Assembly: GCA_015057825.1 (NCBI GenBank)
Contig: SVDN01000006.1
Coordinates: 62,736-126,735, forward strand
Direction of reading: 5' to 3'
DNA length: 64,000 bases
From: Lachnospiraceae bacterium
GTDB taxonomy: Bacteria > Bacillota > Clostridia > Lachnospirales > Lachnospiraceae
This document shows positions 9,495-18,254 of the stretch, piece after piece. Both the position numbers and the translations under genes were made by a program. Positions within the stretch are counted from its first letter, which is position 1. Each line of letters opens with the position of its first letter. The notes under the pieces were generated by a model. The model searched no databases, had not been told where the DNA came from, and saw only the letters and a list, made by a program, of their open reading frames with translations.

Positions 9495-11162
9495 ATGTTA
9501 AATTACAAGAGATATCGTAGATTTAATACGATTACTCTGCCTAATAGGACATGGCCCAACAAAGTAATCGAAAAAGCCCCTATTTGGTGTAGCGTAGATC
9601 TACGTGACGGAAATCAGGCACTTATTGAACCAATGGTTGTCGAAGAGAAAATAGAGTTTTTCAATTACCTTGTAAAACTTGGATTCAAAGAAATAGAAAT
9701 AGGTTTCCCTTCGGCATCACAAATCGAGTATGATTTCCTAAGGGAATTGGTTGACAGAGATTTGATTCCCGATGATGTTACGGTTCAGGTGCTTGTGCAG
9801 TGCAGAGAGCATTTGATTAAACGTACATTTGAGGCTATTGAGGGTATCAAAAATGTTATTGTGCACATATACAACTCAACCTCGGTTCTTCAAAGAGATG
9901 TTGTTTTTAACGCATCAAAAGAAGAAATTATAGCAATTGCCGTTGAGGGTACGGAACTTGTAAAGAAATACGCAAAAGATTTTCCGGGAAGAATTCAATT
10001 GGAATATTCTCCGGAAAGTTTTACGGGTACCGAAATGGAATTTGCTCTTGAGATATGCACGGCTGTTCAGGACCATTGGCCTGCAACGGTTGAAAATCCT
10101 ATTATTTTCAACCTTCCGGCAACAGTGGAAATGGATACACCGAATGTATATGCTGACCAAATAGAATGGATGCATACTCATTTTAAAGACAGAGATAAAG
10201 TTGTAATAAGCGTTCATCCGCACAATGACCGCGGAACGGGCGTTGCCGCTACGGAACTTGCCTTAATGGCAGGAGCCGACAGAGTTGAAGGAACGCTTTT
10301 CGGAAACGGCGAAAGAACAGGTAATGTTGATATTTTAAATGTTGCCTACAATATGTTTACACACGGAGTTAATCCGGGACTTAATCTTGAAAATATTAAT
10401 GAATCAATTGATATATACGAAAGATGTTGCAAAATGCAAGTAGGTCTCAGACATCCATATGCCGGAAAACTTGTATTTACAGCATTCTCAGGTTCTCATC
10501 AAGATGCTATCAACAAGGGCACAAAAGCTATGAAAGACCGCGGCGGGCAGTATTGGGAAGTTCCTTATCTTCCAATCGATCCTGCAGATGTGGGACGCGA
10601 ATACGAGCCTATCGTTCGTATTAACAGTCAGTCGGGAAAAGGCGGTGTTGCCTTTGTTATGGAAGAATACTACGGTTACAAGCTTCCTAAGGCAATGCAC
10701 AAAGAATTTGCCGATGTTATCCAGAAAATTGCCGAAAAACAAGGCGAGGTATCACCTGAAACCATCATGGAGAAGTTCAAGACAGAGTACTTGACTGCCA
10801 AGACAGATCGCGAATATCCATACGAATTTACAAAGCTTCAGGTTACTGATATGGATAATGATGAGACAAAAGCAGTACTTACTTTCAAATACAGAGGCGA
10901 AGCTACGGTGGCCGAAGGAATCGGTAACGGTCCTATCGACGCTGTCAGAACTTGTCTTAAACAAAAACTCGGTCTTGATGTAATCGTGCTTGATTATTCC
11001 GAGCATGCTTTAAGCGAAGGTGCTCACGCACGTGCAGCAGCTTATGTCCATGTAATGGATGTAAAGAGCGGACGTTCAACATTCGGCGTCGGCACAAGCT
11101 CAAACATCACACGAGCATCAATCAGAGCATTATTCAGCGGCCTTAACAGATTAGCCAAGTAG
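9495..11162 (+). CDS. leuA: 2-isopropylmalate synthase (long form)
   Basis: A 555-residue enzyme condensing acetyl-CoA with 2-oxoisovalerate, the first committed step of leucine synthesis. The HMGL-like TIM barrel has VDLRDGNQA near residue 36 and HPHNDRGTG near 245 (metal and substrate ligands). A C-terminal LeuA allosteric dimer domain follows from about 420. Length and N-terminal layout fit the LeuA2 type (yeast and actinobacterial form) rather than the roughly 510-residue E. coli type. AAGGAGG precedes the ATG. No T-box or leader peptide is visible in the 42-base gap, and no other leu gene is in the window. Confidence 0.95.
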   Translation: MLNYKRYRRFNTITLPNRTWPNKVIEKAPIWCSVDLRDGNQALIEPMVVEEKIEFFNYLVKLGFKEIEIGFPSASQIEYDFLRELVDRDLIPDDVTVQVLVQCREHLIKRTFEAIEGIKNVIVHIYNSTSVLQRDVVFNASKEEIIAIAVEGTELVKKYAKDFPGRIQLEYSPESFTGTEMEFALEICTAVQDHWPATVENPIIFNLPATVEMDTPNVYADQIEWMHTHFKDRDKVVISVHPHNDRGTGVAATELALMAGADRVEGTLFGNGERTGNVDILNVAYNMFTHGVNPGLNLENINESIDIYERCCKMQVGLRHPYAGKLVFTAFSGSHQDAINKGTKAMKDRGGQYWEVPYLPIDPADVGREYEPIVRINSQSGKGGVAFVMEEYYGYKLPKAMHKEFADVIQKIAEKQGEVSPETIMEKFKTEYLTAKTDREYPYEFTKLQVTDMDNDETKAVLTFKYRGEATVAEGIGNGPIDAVRTCLKQKLGLDVIVLDYSEHALSEGAHARAAAYVHVMDVKSGRSTFGVGTSSNITRASIRALFSGLNRLAK

Positions 11163-11242
11163 TTTAAACGACCGGCGAATTTTGTAAAAGTCCACACGCA
11201 AGCGGCAACCACTCCGTTAATCTAACTGTGGTTTCGACTAAT

Positions 11243-11287
11243 AAAAAAGATGTCTTTAGGGGCGAGCCCCAAAGTCATCTTTTTTTA
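11243..11287. terminator. Bidirectional terminator between leuA and sugar transferase
   Basis: A hairpin AAAAGATG.CTTT.GGGGC / GCCCC.AAAG.CATCTTTT with an A-run on the left and T-run on the right, serving convergent genes. Confidence 0.88.
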
Positions 11288-11298
11288 GTCTTTGAATG

Positions 11299-12741
11299 CT
11301 ATTCCGCACCGTCGCGGTGTAGCACCGCTCCGATTGTTTTGAATATTATTTTGATATCAAGTCCGAGAGTGTAATTGTTTATGTACCAAACATCAAGTTT
11401 TACAACATCTTCGAAGTCTGTGATGCGGCTTCGTCCGCTTACTTGCCACATACCGGTAAGGCCCGGCTTTGCGGATAAGCGCATTTTGTGGTGACTTTCG
11501 TAGTGTTCGTATTCGTCTACCGTCGGTGGCCTTGTTCCCACAAGACTCATATCGCCTTTAAGAACATTAAAGAATTGAGGGAACTCATCCAAACTTGTTT
11601 TTCTTAAGAATTTACCGATCTTTGTTATTCTCGGATCGTTTTCCATTTTAAACATAAAACCTTGCATGTCGTTTTTTTCCATAAGCTCGGCTTTTCTTGC
11701 CTCCGCATCCGGATACATGGAACGGAATTTATATATGTTAAAGAAACGCCCGTTTCTGCCTACTCTTTGTTGCTTAAAGAAAATCGGACCCGGCGATTCG
11801 ATAAAAATCAAAGGACCGAAAATCACCGTTAAAACCAGAGCAATGGCAGAGCCTACAAGGCCGCCCACTATATCCAAAAGACGCTTGGCAAAACGTTGCC
11901 TGAAAGTCATAAAATTGTTGGCAAATGTTACGGCAAATACGTTACCGATGGAAGTTATGGTTTTTTGAGCTGCCAAATCATTCTCAAACAAGTCTACGTT
12001 TACGTGGATGGTAATACCCATGGAAACAATTTGATTGATGCTGTTGTTAATCTCACCCAATTGATAGTCGGGAACCTTTATAAATACTTCGTCCACAACC
12101 TGGGAAATACAATACGGAATAAGTTCCGTCTGAGCATCTATAATCGGTATACCGTCAACTTTTTTTACATCCAGATAATTGTCTCTGTCCAAAAGAGCAA
12201 TGGCACAGACTTTGTATTCCAGCTGTTCTTCGGAAAAAGCTTCGTAAATGAGATAATCGACTTTTTCCATATTGGTGATCAAAACCAGCTGGCGTCTGTT
12301 GTAGCCTTTGGTTGCGGAGGCTTTCAAAGAATTGTAATAAAGTCTGTGCAAAGCAAAGGTTATGAGACAGTTTATAATCAAGAAAATAACAAAGATACCA
12401 CGGGAGAAATCAAGTCTTATAACACGCAATATATACATAAGGAATGTTGCCAAGACAGCGAGGAAAATGTTTATTTTAACCGCTACAAGAAATTCTTTTA
12501 AAATCCCGTTGTTTCTGAAATTTAAGTTTAGGTTGAAAATAACCACCTGAAGAAAATAAGAAAAACCAAAAATAAGCAACAATCCGTAGATGTCACTGTA
12601 ATGCATACTTGCATAATAATAGTCGGTACTGTTTATTTTATATCTGATAAAAACAGAAATGTTGAGACTGATAAAAATGGATATACAGTCCAGCAAAAGC
12701 AAAACAACATTCTGCTTTGTTATAGATTTTCTACTATACAT
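11299..12741 (-). CDS. Polyprenyl-phosphate sugar-1-phosphate transferase (exopolysaccharide initiator)
   Basis: About 480 residues with the ATG at 12741, chosen over an upstream TTG because GGGGAAG sits 6 bases before it. Hydrophobic segments in the first 135 residues and a central nucleotide-binding-like region precede a bacterial sugar transferase domain (about 285-480) with a membrane helix, KFRSM, D.FPQFFNVLKGDMSLVGTRP and PGLTGMWQVSGR. Such WbaP/EpsL-type enzymes move hexose-1-phosphate from a UDP-sugar to undecaprenyl phosphate, starting glycan repeat units at the inner membrane face. It is divergent from the glycan genes starting at 12867. The specific sugar is not readable. Confidence 0.93.
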   Translation of the reverse strand: MYSRKSITKQNVVLLLLDCISIFISLNISVFIRYKINSTDYYYASMHYSDIYGLLLIFGFSYFLQVVIFNLNLNFRNNGILKEFLVAVKINIFLAVLATFLMYILRVIRLDFSRGIFVIFLIINCLITFALHRLYYNSLKASATKGYNRRQLVLITNMEKVDYLIYEAFSEEQLEYKVCAIALLDRDNYLDVKKVDGIPIIDAQTELIPYCISQVVDEVFIKVPDYQLGEINNSINQIVSMGITIHVNVDLFENDLAAQKTITSIGNVFAVTFANNFMTFRQRFAKRLLDIVGGLVGSAIALVLTVIFGPLIFIESPGPIFFKQQRVGRNGRFFNIYKFRSMYPDAEARKAELMEKNDMQGFMFKMENDPRITKIGKFLRKTSLDEFPQFFNVLKGDMSLVGTRPPTVDEYEHYESHHKMRLSAKPGLTGMWQVSGRSRITDFEDVVKLDVWYINNYTLGLDIKIIFKTIGAVLHRDGAE

Positions 12742-12775
12742 AAAGCTTCCCCACAATGATATAAATCATGCTATA

Positions 12776-12804
12776 AGTGTACTTTTTTTGGGGGTGTTTG
12801 TCAA
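12776..12804 (-). promoter_or_regulatory. Promoter of sugar transferase
   Basis: On the minus strand: TTGACA (12804-12799), 17-base spacer, TACACT (4/6). Its -35 hexamer directly abuts that of the rightward promoter. Confidence 0.55.
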
Positions 12805-12833
12805 TTGAACATTAAATGTCAATATGGTATAAT
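12805..12833 (+). promoter_or_regulatory. Promoter of DUF4422/glf operon
   Basis: TTGAAC, 17-base spacer, perfect TATAAT, 33 bases before the next ATG. Confidence 0.7.
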
Positions 12834-12866
12834 TTATGGCGAATATTGTGAAAAAAAGAGGAAAAA

Positions 12867-13661
12867 ATGAAAGTTAAAATACTGATTGCGGCGCACAAAA
12901 AATATGATGTGCCTAAAGAAGACTGTTATCTTCCCCTTCATGTGGGATGCGAAGGAAAAAATCCCATCGGATTTGAAGGAGATAACACGGGAGATAATAT
13001 ATCAAATAAGAATCCTCAATTTTGCGAATTGACCGGTATTTACTGGGCATGGAAAAACTTGGATTGCGATTATTTGGGTTTGGTGCATTACAGAAGATAT
13101 TTTAAGGGAACAAGCAGATTTGACTACACGGATTCAAAGGGCAAGAAAAAATCTGCCATGATATTGGGAGAAGATGATATTGCATCGCTTTTGAAAGACA
13201 GTGATATTATTGTTCCCAAGGCACGAAATTACATGATTGAGACGATTTATTCTCATTATGCCAATACCTTAAACGCAAAGGACTTGGACCTTACAAGAGA
13301 AATTATTCTTGAAAAATATCCTGTGGACGTACTTAGCTTTGACAATGTGGTTAAAGCAAAAAAAGCGCATATGTTCAACATGTTTATTATGAAAAAGGAA
13401 ATGTCGGACGAATATTGCAAATGGTTGTTTGATATTCTTTACGAGTTGGAAAGACGTATAGATATTTCGGATTATACGGATTTTCAAAAACGCCTTTTCG
13501 GACGTGTCAGCGAGATTCTTCTTAATGTTTGGATAGAGAAGAATGATTATAAATGCAAAGAAGTCAAGGTTGTTAATCTCGAAGGTGAAAAAATAATAAA
13601 AAAAGCCTTTGCTTTTCTGGGGGCAAAGCTTTTCAAGAAAAAATACAAAAAGAGTTTTTAA
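12867..13661 (+). CDS. DUF4422 domain protein, putative glycosyltransferase
   Basis: A 264-residue soluble protein. The N-terminus (KILIAAHKKY, then PLHVG) and the block ELTGIYWAWKN..CDYLGLVHYRRYF at about residues 50-75 are typical of DUF4422, found in capsule and exopolysaccharide loci and thought to be GT-like. No biochemical role can be assigned from sequence. AGAGG precedes the ATG. It is the first gene of a run with glf and a GT2 glycosyltransferase, with gaps of 9 and 1 bases, so it probably acts in the same glycan's assembly. The C-terminus is strongly basic, perhaps for membrane association. Confidence 0.85.
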   Translation: MKVKILIAAHKKYDVPKEDCYLPLHVGCEGKNPIGFEGDNTGDNISNKNPQFCELTGIYWAWKNLDCDYLGLVHYRRYFKGTSRFDYTDSKGKKKSAMILGEDDIASLLKDSDIIVPKARNYMIETIYSHYANTLNAKDLDLTREIILEKYPVDVLSFDNVVKAKKAHMFNMFIMKKEMSDEYCKWLFDILYELERRIDISDYTDFQKRLFGRVSEILLNVWIEKNDYKCKEVKVVNLEGEKIIKKAFAFLGAKLFKKKYKKSF

Positions 13662-13670
13662 GAGGGAAAA

Positions 13671-14768
13671 ATGTACGATTATCTTATAGTTGGAGCCGGT
13701 CTTTACGGGGCGGTTTTTGCGCATGAAGCAACAAAACGCGGGAAAAAATGCCTTGTCATCGAAAAAAGAAATCACATAGGCGGAAATGTTTATACAAAGG
13801 AAATATGCGGCATAAACGTTCATGAATACGGCGCGCATATTTTTCATACTTCCGATAAGGAAATATGGGAATATATCAATAAATTTGCGGAATTTAATAA
13901 TTATGTAAACTCACCCGTGGCCCGTTTCGTTGATGAACTTTACAATTTACCTTTCAATATGAATACTTTCAACAAGCTTTGGGGAGTTATTACGCCAAAG
14001 CAGGCAAAGGAAAAAATAGCAAAACAGGTTAAAGAGGCGGGAATCAAAGAGCCTAAAAACCTGGAAGAACAGGCTATTTCTTTGGTGGGAAAAGATATTT
14101 ACGAAAAGCTTGTGGAAGGTTATACAAGAAAACAATGGGGCAGACCTTGCAACGAGCTTCCGAGCTTTATTATCAAAAGGTTGCCTGTTCGTTTTACATA
14201 CGATAACAATTATTTTAACGACAGATATCAGGGCATTCCTATGGGAGGCTATACAAAAATTATCGAAAAAATGCTTGAAAAGGCCGAAGTTAGGCTTGAA
14301 ACGGATTTCTTTGAAAACAAAGAAGAATTCCTTAATATGGCGGATAAAGTCATATTTACCGGCATGATTGATGAATATTTCGACTACAAATTCGGCGAAT
14401 TGGAATACAGAAGTTTAAGATTTGAGACGGAAATCTTGGATGAAGACAACTATCAAGGAAATGCGGTGGTTAACTATACCGACTTTGAGACGCCTTTTAC
14501 CAGAATAATCGAGCATAAGCATTTTGAATTTGGAACAGGGGACAAAACCGTCATAACAAGAGAGTATCCCGTGGCTTGGAAAAAAGGCATGGAGGGATAT
14601 TATCCCATTAATAATTCAAAAAACGAAGAGATTTACAATAAATACAAAGAACTTGCGGACTCCGATAACAAGGTGATTTTTGGCGGAAGGCTGGGTCTGT
14701 ACAAATATCTTGATATGCACGTTGTTATAAAACAGGCATTGGAACTTGCAAATAAGGAGCTTGATTAA
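13671..14768 (+). CDS. glf: UDP-galactopyranose mutase
   Basis: A 365-residue flavoenzyme converting UDP-galactopyranose to UDP-galactofuranose. The FAD-binding VGAGLYGAVFA is at residues 7-17 with EKR.HIGGN.Y following. The GAHIFHT substrate block, the YTRKQWGRP motif and the C-terminal GGRLG.YKYLDMH block are all present. AGAGGG precedes the ATG. Presence of Glf implies galactofuranose in the surface glycan, with galE at 8442 able to supply UDP-Gal. The stop is one base before the GT2 start. Confidence 0.96.
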   Translation: MYDYLIVGAGLYGAVFAHEATKRGKKCLVIEKRNHIGGNVYTKEICGINVHEYGAHIFHTSDKEIWEYINKFAEFNNYVNSPVARFVDELYNLPFNMNTFNKLWGVITPKQAKEKIAKQVKEAGIKEPKNLEEQAISLVGKDIYEKLVEGYTRKQWGRPCNELPSFIIKRLPVRFTYDNNYFNDRYQGIPMGGYTKIIEKMLEKAEVRLETDFFENKEEFLNMADKVIFTGMIDEYFDYKFGELEYRSLRFETEILDEDNYQGNAVVNYTDFETPFTRIIEHKHFEFGTGDKTVITREYPVAWKKGMEGYYPINNSKNEEIYNKYKELADSDNKVIFGGRLGLYKYLDMHVVIKQALELANKELD

Positions 14769-14769
14769 G

Positions 14770-15825
14770 ATGAGATTCAGTATTGTAATTCCCGTATATA
14801 ATGCAGGAAAGCTTGCTCTTAACATGATTGACAAGGTGCTTGACCAAGGCTTTGAAGATTTTGAAATAATTGCGGTAGACGACAAATCCACGGATGATAC
14901 GGCCGCTTTGCTTAAATCTTACGAAGGAAAAGACAAAAGGCTAACAATTGTATTTAAGGATGAGAATTCCGGTCCCGCCCTTACAAGAAACGAAGGCTTA
15001 AAGCATGTAAAGGGCGAATATGTGTTATTTTTTGACTGCGATGATGATATTGAAAAGGATTTGCTTTTAAGGCTTAATGAAGCTATTGAAAAAAACGGGG
15101 CGGACTTGATTATATACGGACACAGCGAAAGATATTATAAAGGCGACAAGCTTATAAATTGCGTGGATATTTCAATGGATCCGTGTTTTGTGCCGGATAG
15201 GGAAAAGATAAGAAAAATGCTTCTTCCTTTGGAGAGAAAAACAATGCTTGGCTATCCTTGGAACAAGGCCTACAAAAGAAGCATAATAAGCGAAGCAAAT
15301 TTAAGCTTTGAAAATGTAAATATGATAGAAGATTTCTTGTTTAATGTGGATTTTTACAAGAAAATATCTTCTTTGGAGATAATCGAGGGCTACCCTTATA
15401 AATACAATATCAGAAATACTAACAGCGTTACGGCCCTTTTCAGAAAAGATTATTTCATACTTCACGAAAGAAGAGTTAAAGTTCTTCTTGAAAGTTTGAA
15501 AGAGTTGGATGTAAACGATGAGAAGTCGGTAAACGACATAAGTTTGATTTATGCAAGATATCTGCTTTCCGCAATCTCAAGAAATTGCGATAAAAGAAGC
15601 GGTATGGACGCTTCGGGGCAAAGAAAATGGCTGGAGAATGTTTTTGAATCTCCTCTTTTTTGCAAATTGTCAAACTATATGAACAGCGACAATCCAAAGC
15701 TTGAAAAAATAGTGAGCGCATTTAAAAACAAGGATATTTCAAAATCTTTGAGATATGGCAAGATGGCTTATTTTGTCAAAACAAAATGTTCAAAAATTTT
15801 CAGTAAATTAAAGCAGAATCGTTAA
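14770..15825 (+). CDS. Family 2 glycosyltransferase
   Basis: About 351 residues. The ATG at 14770 has AAGGAG upstream, inside glf; an earlier in-frame TTG (14746) would overlap glf without need. The GT-A core shows FSIVIPVYNAG at the N-terminus, AVDDKSTDDTA, and a DxD-like FFDCDDDIEKD near residue 95. It transfers a sugar from a nucleotide donor at the cytoplasmic face. The donor is unknown; given glf next door, UDP-Galf is one candidate. The last 100 residues are basic and lack membrane helices. Confidence 0.92.
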   Translation: MRFSIVIPVYNAGKLALNMIDKVLDQGFEDFEIIAVDDKSTDDTAALLKSYEGKDKRLTIVFKDENSGPALTRNEGLKHVKGEYVLFFDCDDDIEKDLLLRLNEAIEKNGADLIIYGHSERYYKGDKLINCVDISMDPCFVPDREKIRKMLLPLERKTMLGYPWNKAYKRSIISEANLSFENVNMIEDFLFNVDFYKKISSLEIIEGYPYKYNIRNTNSVTALFRKDYFILHERRVKVLLESLKELDVNDEKSVNDISLIYARYLLSAISRNCDKRSGMDASGQRKWLENVFESPLFCKLSNYMNSDNPKLEKIVSAFKNKDISKSLRYGKMAYFVKTKCSKIFSKLKQNR

Positions 15826-16011
15826 AGTGGCTAAAACAGGGCTTTTTTTAGCTATTGTAAGATTTACTTGAAATGTGGTAAAATAATAAATCGGCATTCG
15901 TTTTTATGCTGTATTAAATTATGTCAATTTATATAGAAGCATGAAAGCGAAATATAGAGTATTAGGTATATTTGGAGTGGATTGGCATTTGCCTTATCCA
16001 AGGAGAGACAT

Positions 16012-16518
16012 ATGAAAGTTGTTAATAAATACTGGCTTGCCTTTGATAAGAATATCACAGCGGCAACGGACAAGGTATTAAGGGCATTTCATGTAGAACT
16101 AACAGCACCGACGCTTGCCAAGGTTGTGCAATTTTTCAAGTTTGGCATGGCGGGTTTGTTTAATACAATAGCATATTACGTGGTTTACGCATTGTGTTTG
16201 TTAATCGGTGGTCGCGATCATTACATTTTGGCAAACGCTCTTGGCTTTATTGCTAACGTTTTAAGTGCGTTTTTCTGGAATTACAGATATGTATTCGAAC
16301 CGGAAGAAGGGGAAAAAAGAAACAAATGGAGAGTTTTGCTCAGAACATTTGTTACTTACGGCCTTTCGGGCCTCATTATAAACAACGTAATGTTATATGT
16401 GTGGATTGACGTTATTCACGTATCGAGTTATGTGGGTCCTATAATTAACTTGTTTATAACGGTTCCTTTCAACTTTATCGTAAATAAATTTTGGGCATGC
16501 AGAGGAGTTAAAAACTGA
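16012..16518 (+). CDS. GtrA family membrane protein
   Basis: About 168 residues. I chose the ATG at 16012, 6 bases after AAGGAGAG. Four hydrophobic helices (about residues 35-160) form the GtrA fold; FFKFGMAGLFNTIAYYVVY is the usual opening. GtrA-like proteins are thought to move or hold polyprenyl-linked sugars, for example for O-antigen or teichoic acid decoration. The TGA overlaps the rfbD ATG by one base, so it is co-translated with the dTDP-rhamnose genes. About 190 bases precede it with a possible weak promoter (TTGTAA/TAAAAT near 15855) and no other gene. Confidence 0.88.
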   Translation: MKVVNKYWLAFDKNITAATDKVLRAFHVELTAPTLAKVVQFFKFGMAGLFNTIAYYVVYALCLLIGGRDHYILANALGFIANVLSAFFWNYRYVFEPEEGEKRNKWRVLLRTFVTYGLSGLIINNVMLYVWIDVIHVSSYVGPIINLFITVPFNFIVNKFWACRGVKN

Positions 16519-17369
16519 TGAAAATATTGGTTACCGGATGTAACGGTCAGCTTGGCCGTGCTATTAACGAAGTCTACAAAGGCGAAAATGTAAGCCTTAT
16601 AAATACGGATTTCGGCACAGAACTTTCATTGGACATTACAGATGCCGAAGCTGTTGATAAAATGTTTTCGGAGCAGAAACCGGATGCGGTTATAAATTGT
16701 GCGGCATATACGGCTGTTGACAATTGCGAATCGGAGGAAGACAAGGCTTATACAATAAATGCCTTGGGACCAAAAAATCTCGCTGTTGCAGCAAAAAAAT
16801 ACAACGCAAAACTTGTTCATATTTCAACGGATTACGTTTTCAAAGGCGATGCGACAAAGCCTTATGTTGAAAGCGACAAACCGGATCCAATAAGCGCATA
16901 CGGAAGAACAAAGCTTGCGGGAGAAAACTTTGTTAAAGAAAATTGTGATAAATATTTTATTATAAGAACCGCTTGGTTGTACGGCGATGGTAAAAACTTT
17001 GTAAAGACAATGATGCGTTTGTCCGAAGATCATGCGGAAGTAAATGTGGTAAGCGATCAGCTCGGATCACCTACAAGTGCAATGGAGCTTGCAAGAGCAA
17101 TCAAATATATTGTAAATACGGAAAAATACGGCATTTACCATGGTACATGCGAAGGAGTATGCAGTTGGGCAGACTTTACAAGCGAGATTTTCCGACTTGC
17201 AAACAAAAGCACAAAAGTTAATTACATTTTGACAAAAGATTATCCTACGGCGGCTGCAAGACCGGCGTATTCCGTTCTCGAAAACGAGAACTTCAATAAA
17301 AATACAGATTTCAGATTTGCCGATTGGAAAGACGCAATTGCTGAATATATGAAAGGATTTAAGGCATGA
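16518..17369 (+). CDS. rfbD: dTDP-4-dehydrorhamnose reductase
   Basis: A 283-residue SDR-type enzyme making dTDP-L-rhamnose from its 4-keto precursor with NAD(P)[11 protein letters not shown] near residue 7, then [22 protein letters not shown] and the catalytic YGRTKLAGE are the RmlD blocks. It starts within the gtrA stop codon and its end overlaps rfbA by four bases (ATGA). RfbB and RfbC, needed for the middle steps, are not in this window and must be encoded elsewhere if the pathway is complete. Confidence 0.94.
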   Translation: MKILVTGCNGQLGRAINEVYKGENVSLINTDFGTELSLDITDAEAVDKMFSEQKPDAVINCAAYTAVDNCESEEDKAYTINALGPKNLAVAAKKYNAKLVHISTDYVFKGDATKPYVESDKPDPISAYGRTKLAGENFVKENCDKYFIIRTAWLYGDGKNFVKTMMRLSEDHAEVNVVSDQLGSPTSAMELARAIKYIVNTEKYGIYHGTCEGVCSWADFTSEIFRLANKSTKVNYILTKDYPTAAARPAYSVLENENFNKNTDFRFADWKDAIAEYMKGFKA

Positions 17370-18235
17370 AAGGTATTATTTTAGCAGGTGGTTCGGGTAC
17401 AAGATTATACCCACTTACAAAGGCAATCTCAAAGCAGATTATGCCTGTATATGACAAACCGATGATTTACTATCCTCTTTCAACACTTATGCTTGCAAAC
17501 ATAAGAGAGGTACTTATTATATCAACACCGAGAGATTTACCCGTGTTTAAAGAACTTTTCGGTTCGGGTGAACAGCTGGGTATGAGATTTGAATATGCAA
17601 TTCAGGAAAGTCCGAGAGGTCTTGCGGATGCATTTATAGTAGGCGAAAAATTTATCGGAAACGATAATGTGGCACTTGTTTTGGGAGACAATATTTTCTA
17701 CGGCCAAAGCTTTTCGCAAGTTTTGCTCAGAGCTGCCGAAAGAGAAAAAGGAGCCACAATTTTCGGATATTATGTTAAAGATCCGCGCGAATACGGCGTA
17801 GTTGAGTTTGATGAAAAGGGAAAAGCCTTGTCTATCGAGGAAAAACCGGCTAATCCAAAATCAAACTATGCGGTTCCGGGACTTTATTTTTATGACAATG
17901 ATGTTGTTGAGATTGCAAAAAACGTTAAACCTTCCGCAAGGGGCGAAATCGAAATAACATCCGTTAACAACGAATATTTAAAACGCGGAGATTTGATGGT
18001 TGAAACATTGGGCCGTGGCTTTGCTTGGCTTGATACGGGAAACCATGACATGTTAATAGATGCGGCGAACTTTGTTGCAACATTCCAGAAAAGACAGGGA
18101 CTTTACATCTCCTGTATTGAAGAAATAGCTTATAAGAGAGGCTTTATCGATAAGGATCAGCTTCTTAAGCTTGCCCAGCCGCTTATGAAGACCGCATACG
18201 GTCATTATCTTGTAGATGTAGCTGAAGGACTATAA
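17366..18235 (+). CDS. rfbA: Glucose-1-phosphate thymidylyltransferase
   Basis: A 289-residue nucleotidyltransferase forming dTDP-glucose from glucose-1-phosphate and dTTP. It begins with [16 protein letters not shown] and has [27 protein letters not shown] and EEKP blocks standard for RmlA. It overlaps rfbD by four bases. The pgm at 23273 can provide its glucose-1-phosphate. The length matches the usual 286-294 residues. Confidence 0.96.
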   Translation: MKGIILAGGSGTRLYPLTKAISKQIMPVYDKPMIYYPLSTLMLANIREVLIISTPRDLPVFKELFGSGEQLGMRFEYAIQESPRGLADAFIVGEKFIGNDNVALVLGDNIFYGQSFSQVLLRAAEREKGATIFGYYVKDPREYGVVEFDEKGKALSIEEKPANPKSNYAVPGLYFYDNDVVEIAKNVKPSARGEIEITSVNNEYLKRGDLMVETLGRGFAWLDTGNHDMLIDAANFVATFQKRQGLYISCIEEIAYKRGFIDKDQLLKLAQPLMKTAYGHYLVDVAEGL

Positions 18236-18254
18236 GTTCAAAGGGGATACTAAA

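Noticed and set aside
15826..15860. Terminator after the GT2 gene
   Set aside because: The GCTAAAA/TTTTAGC pairing is AT-rich and short; I could not separate it from chance.
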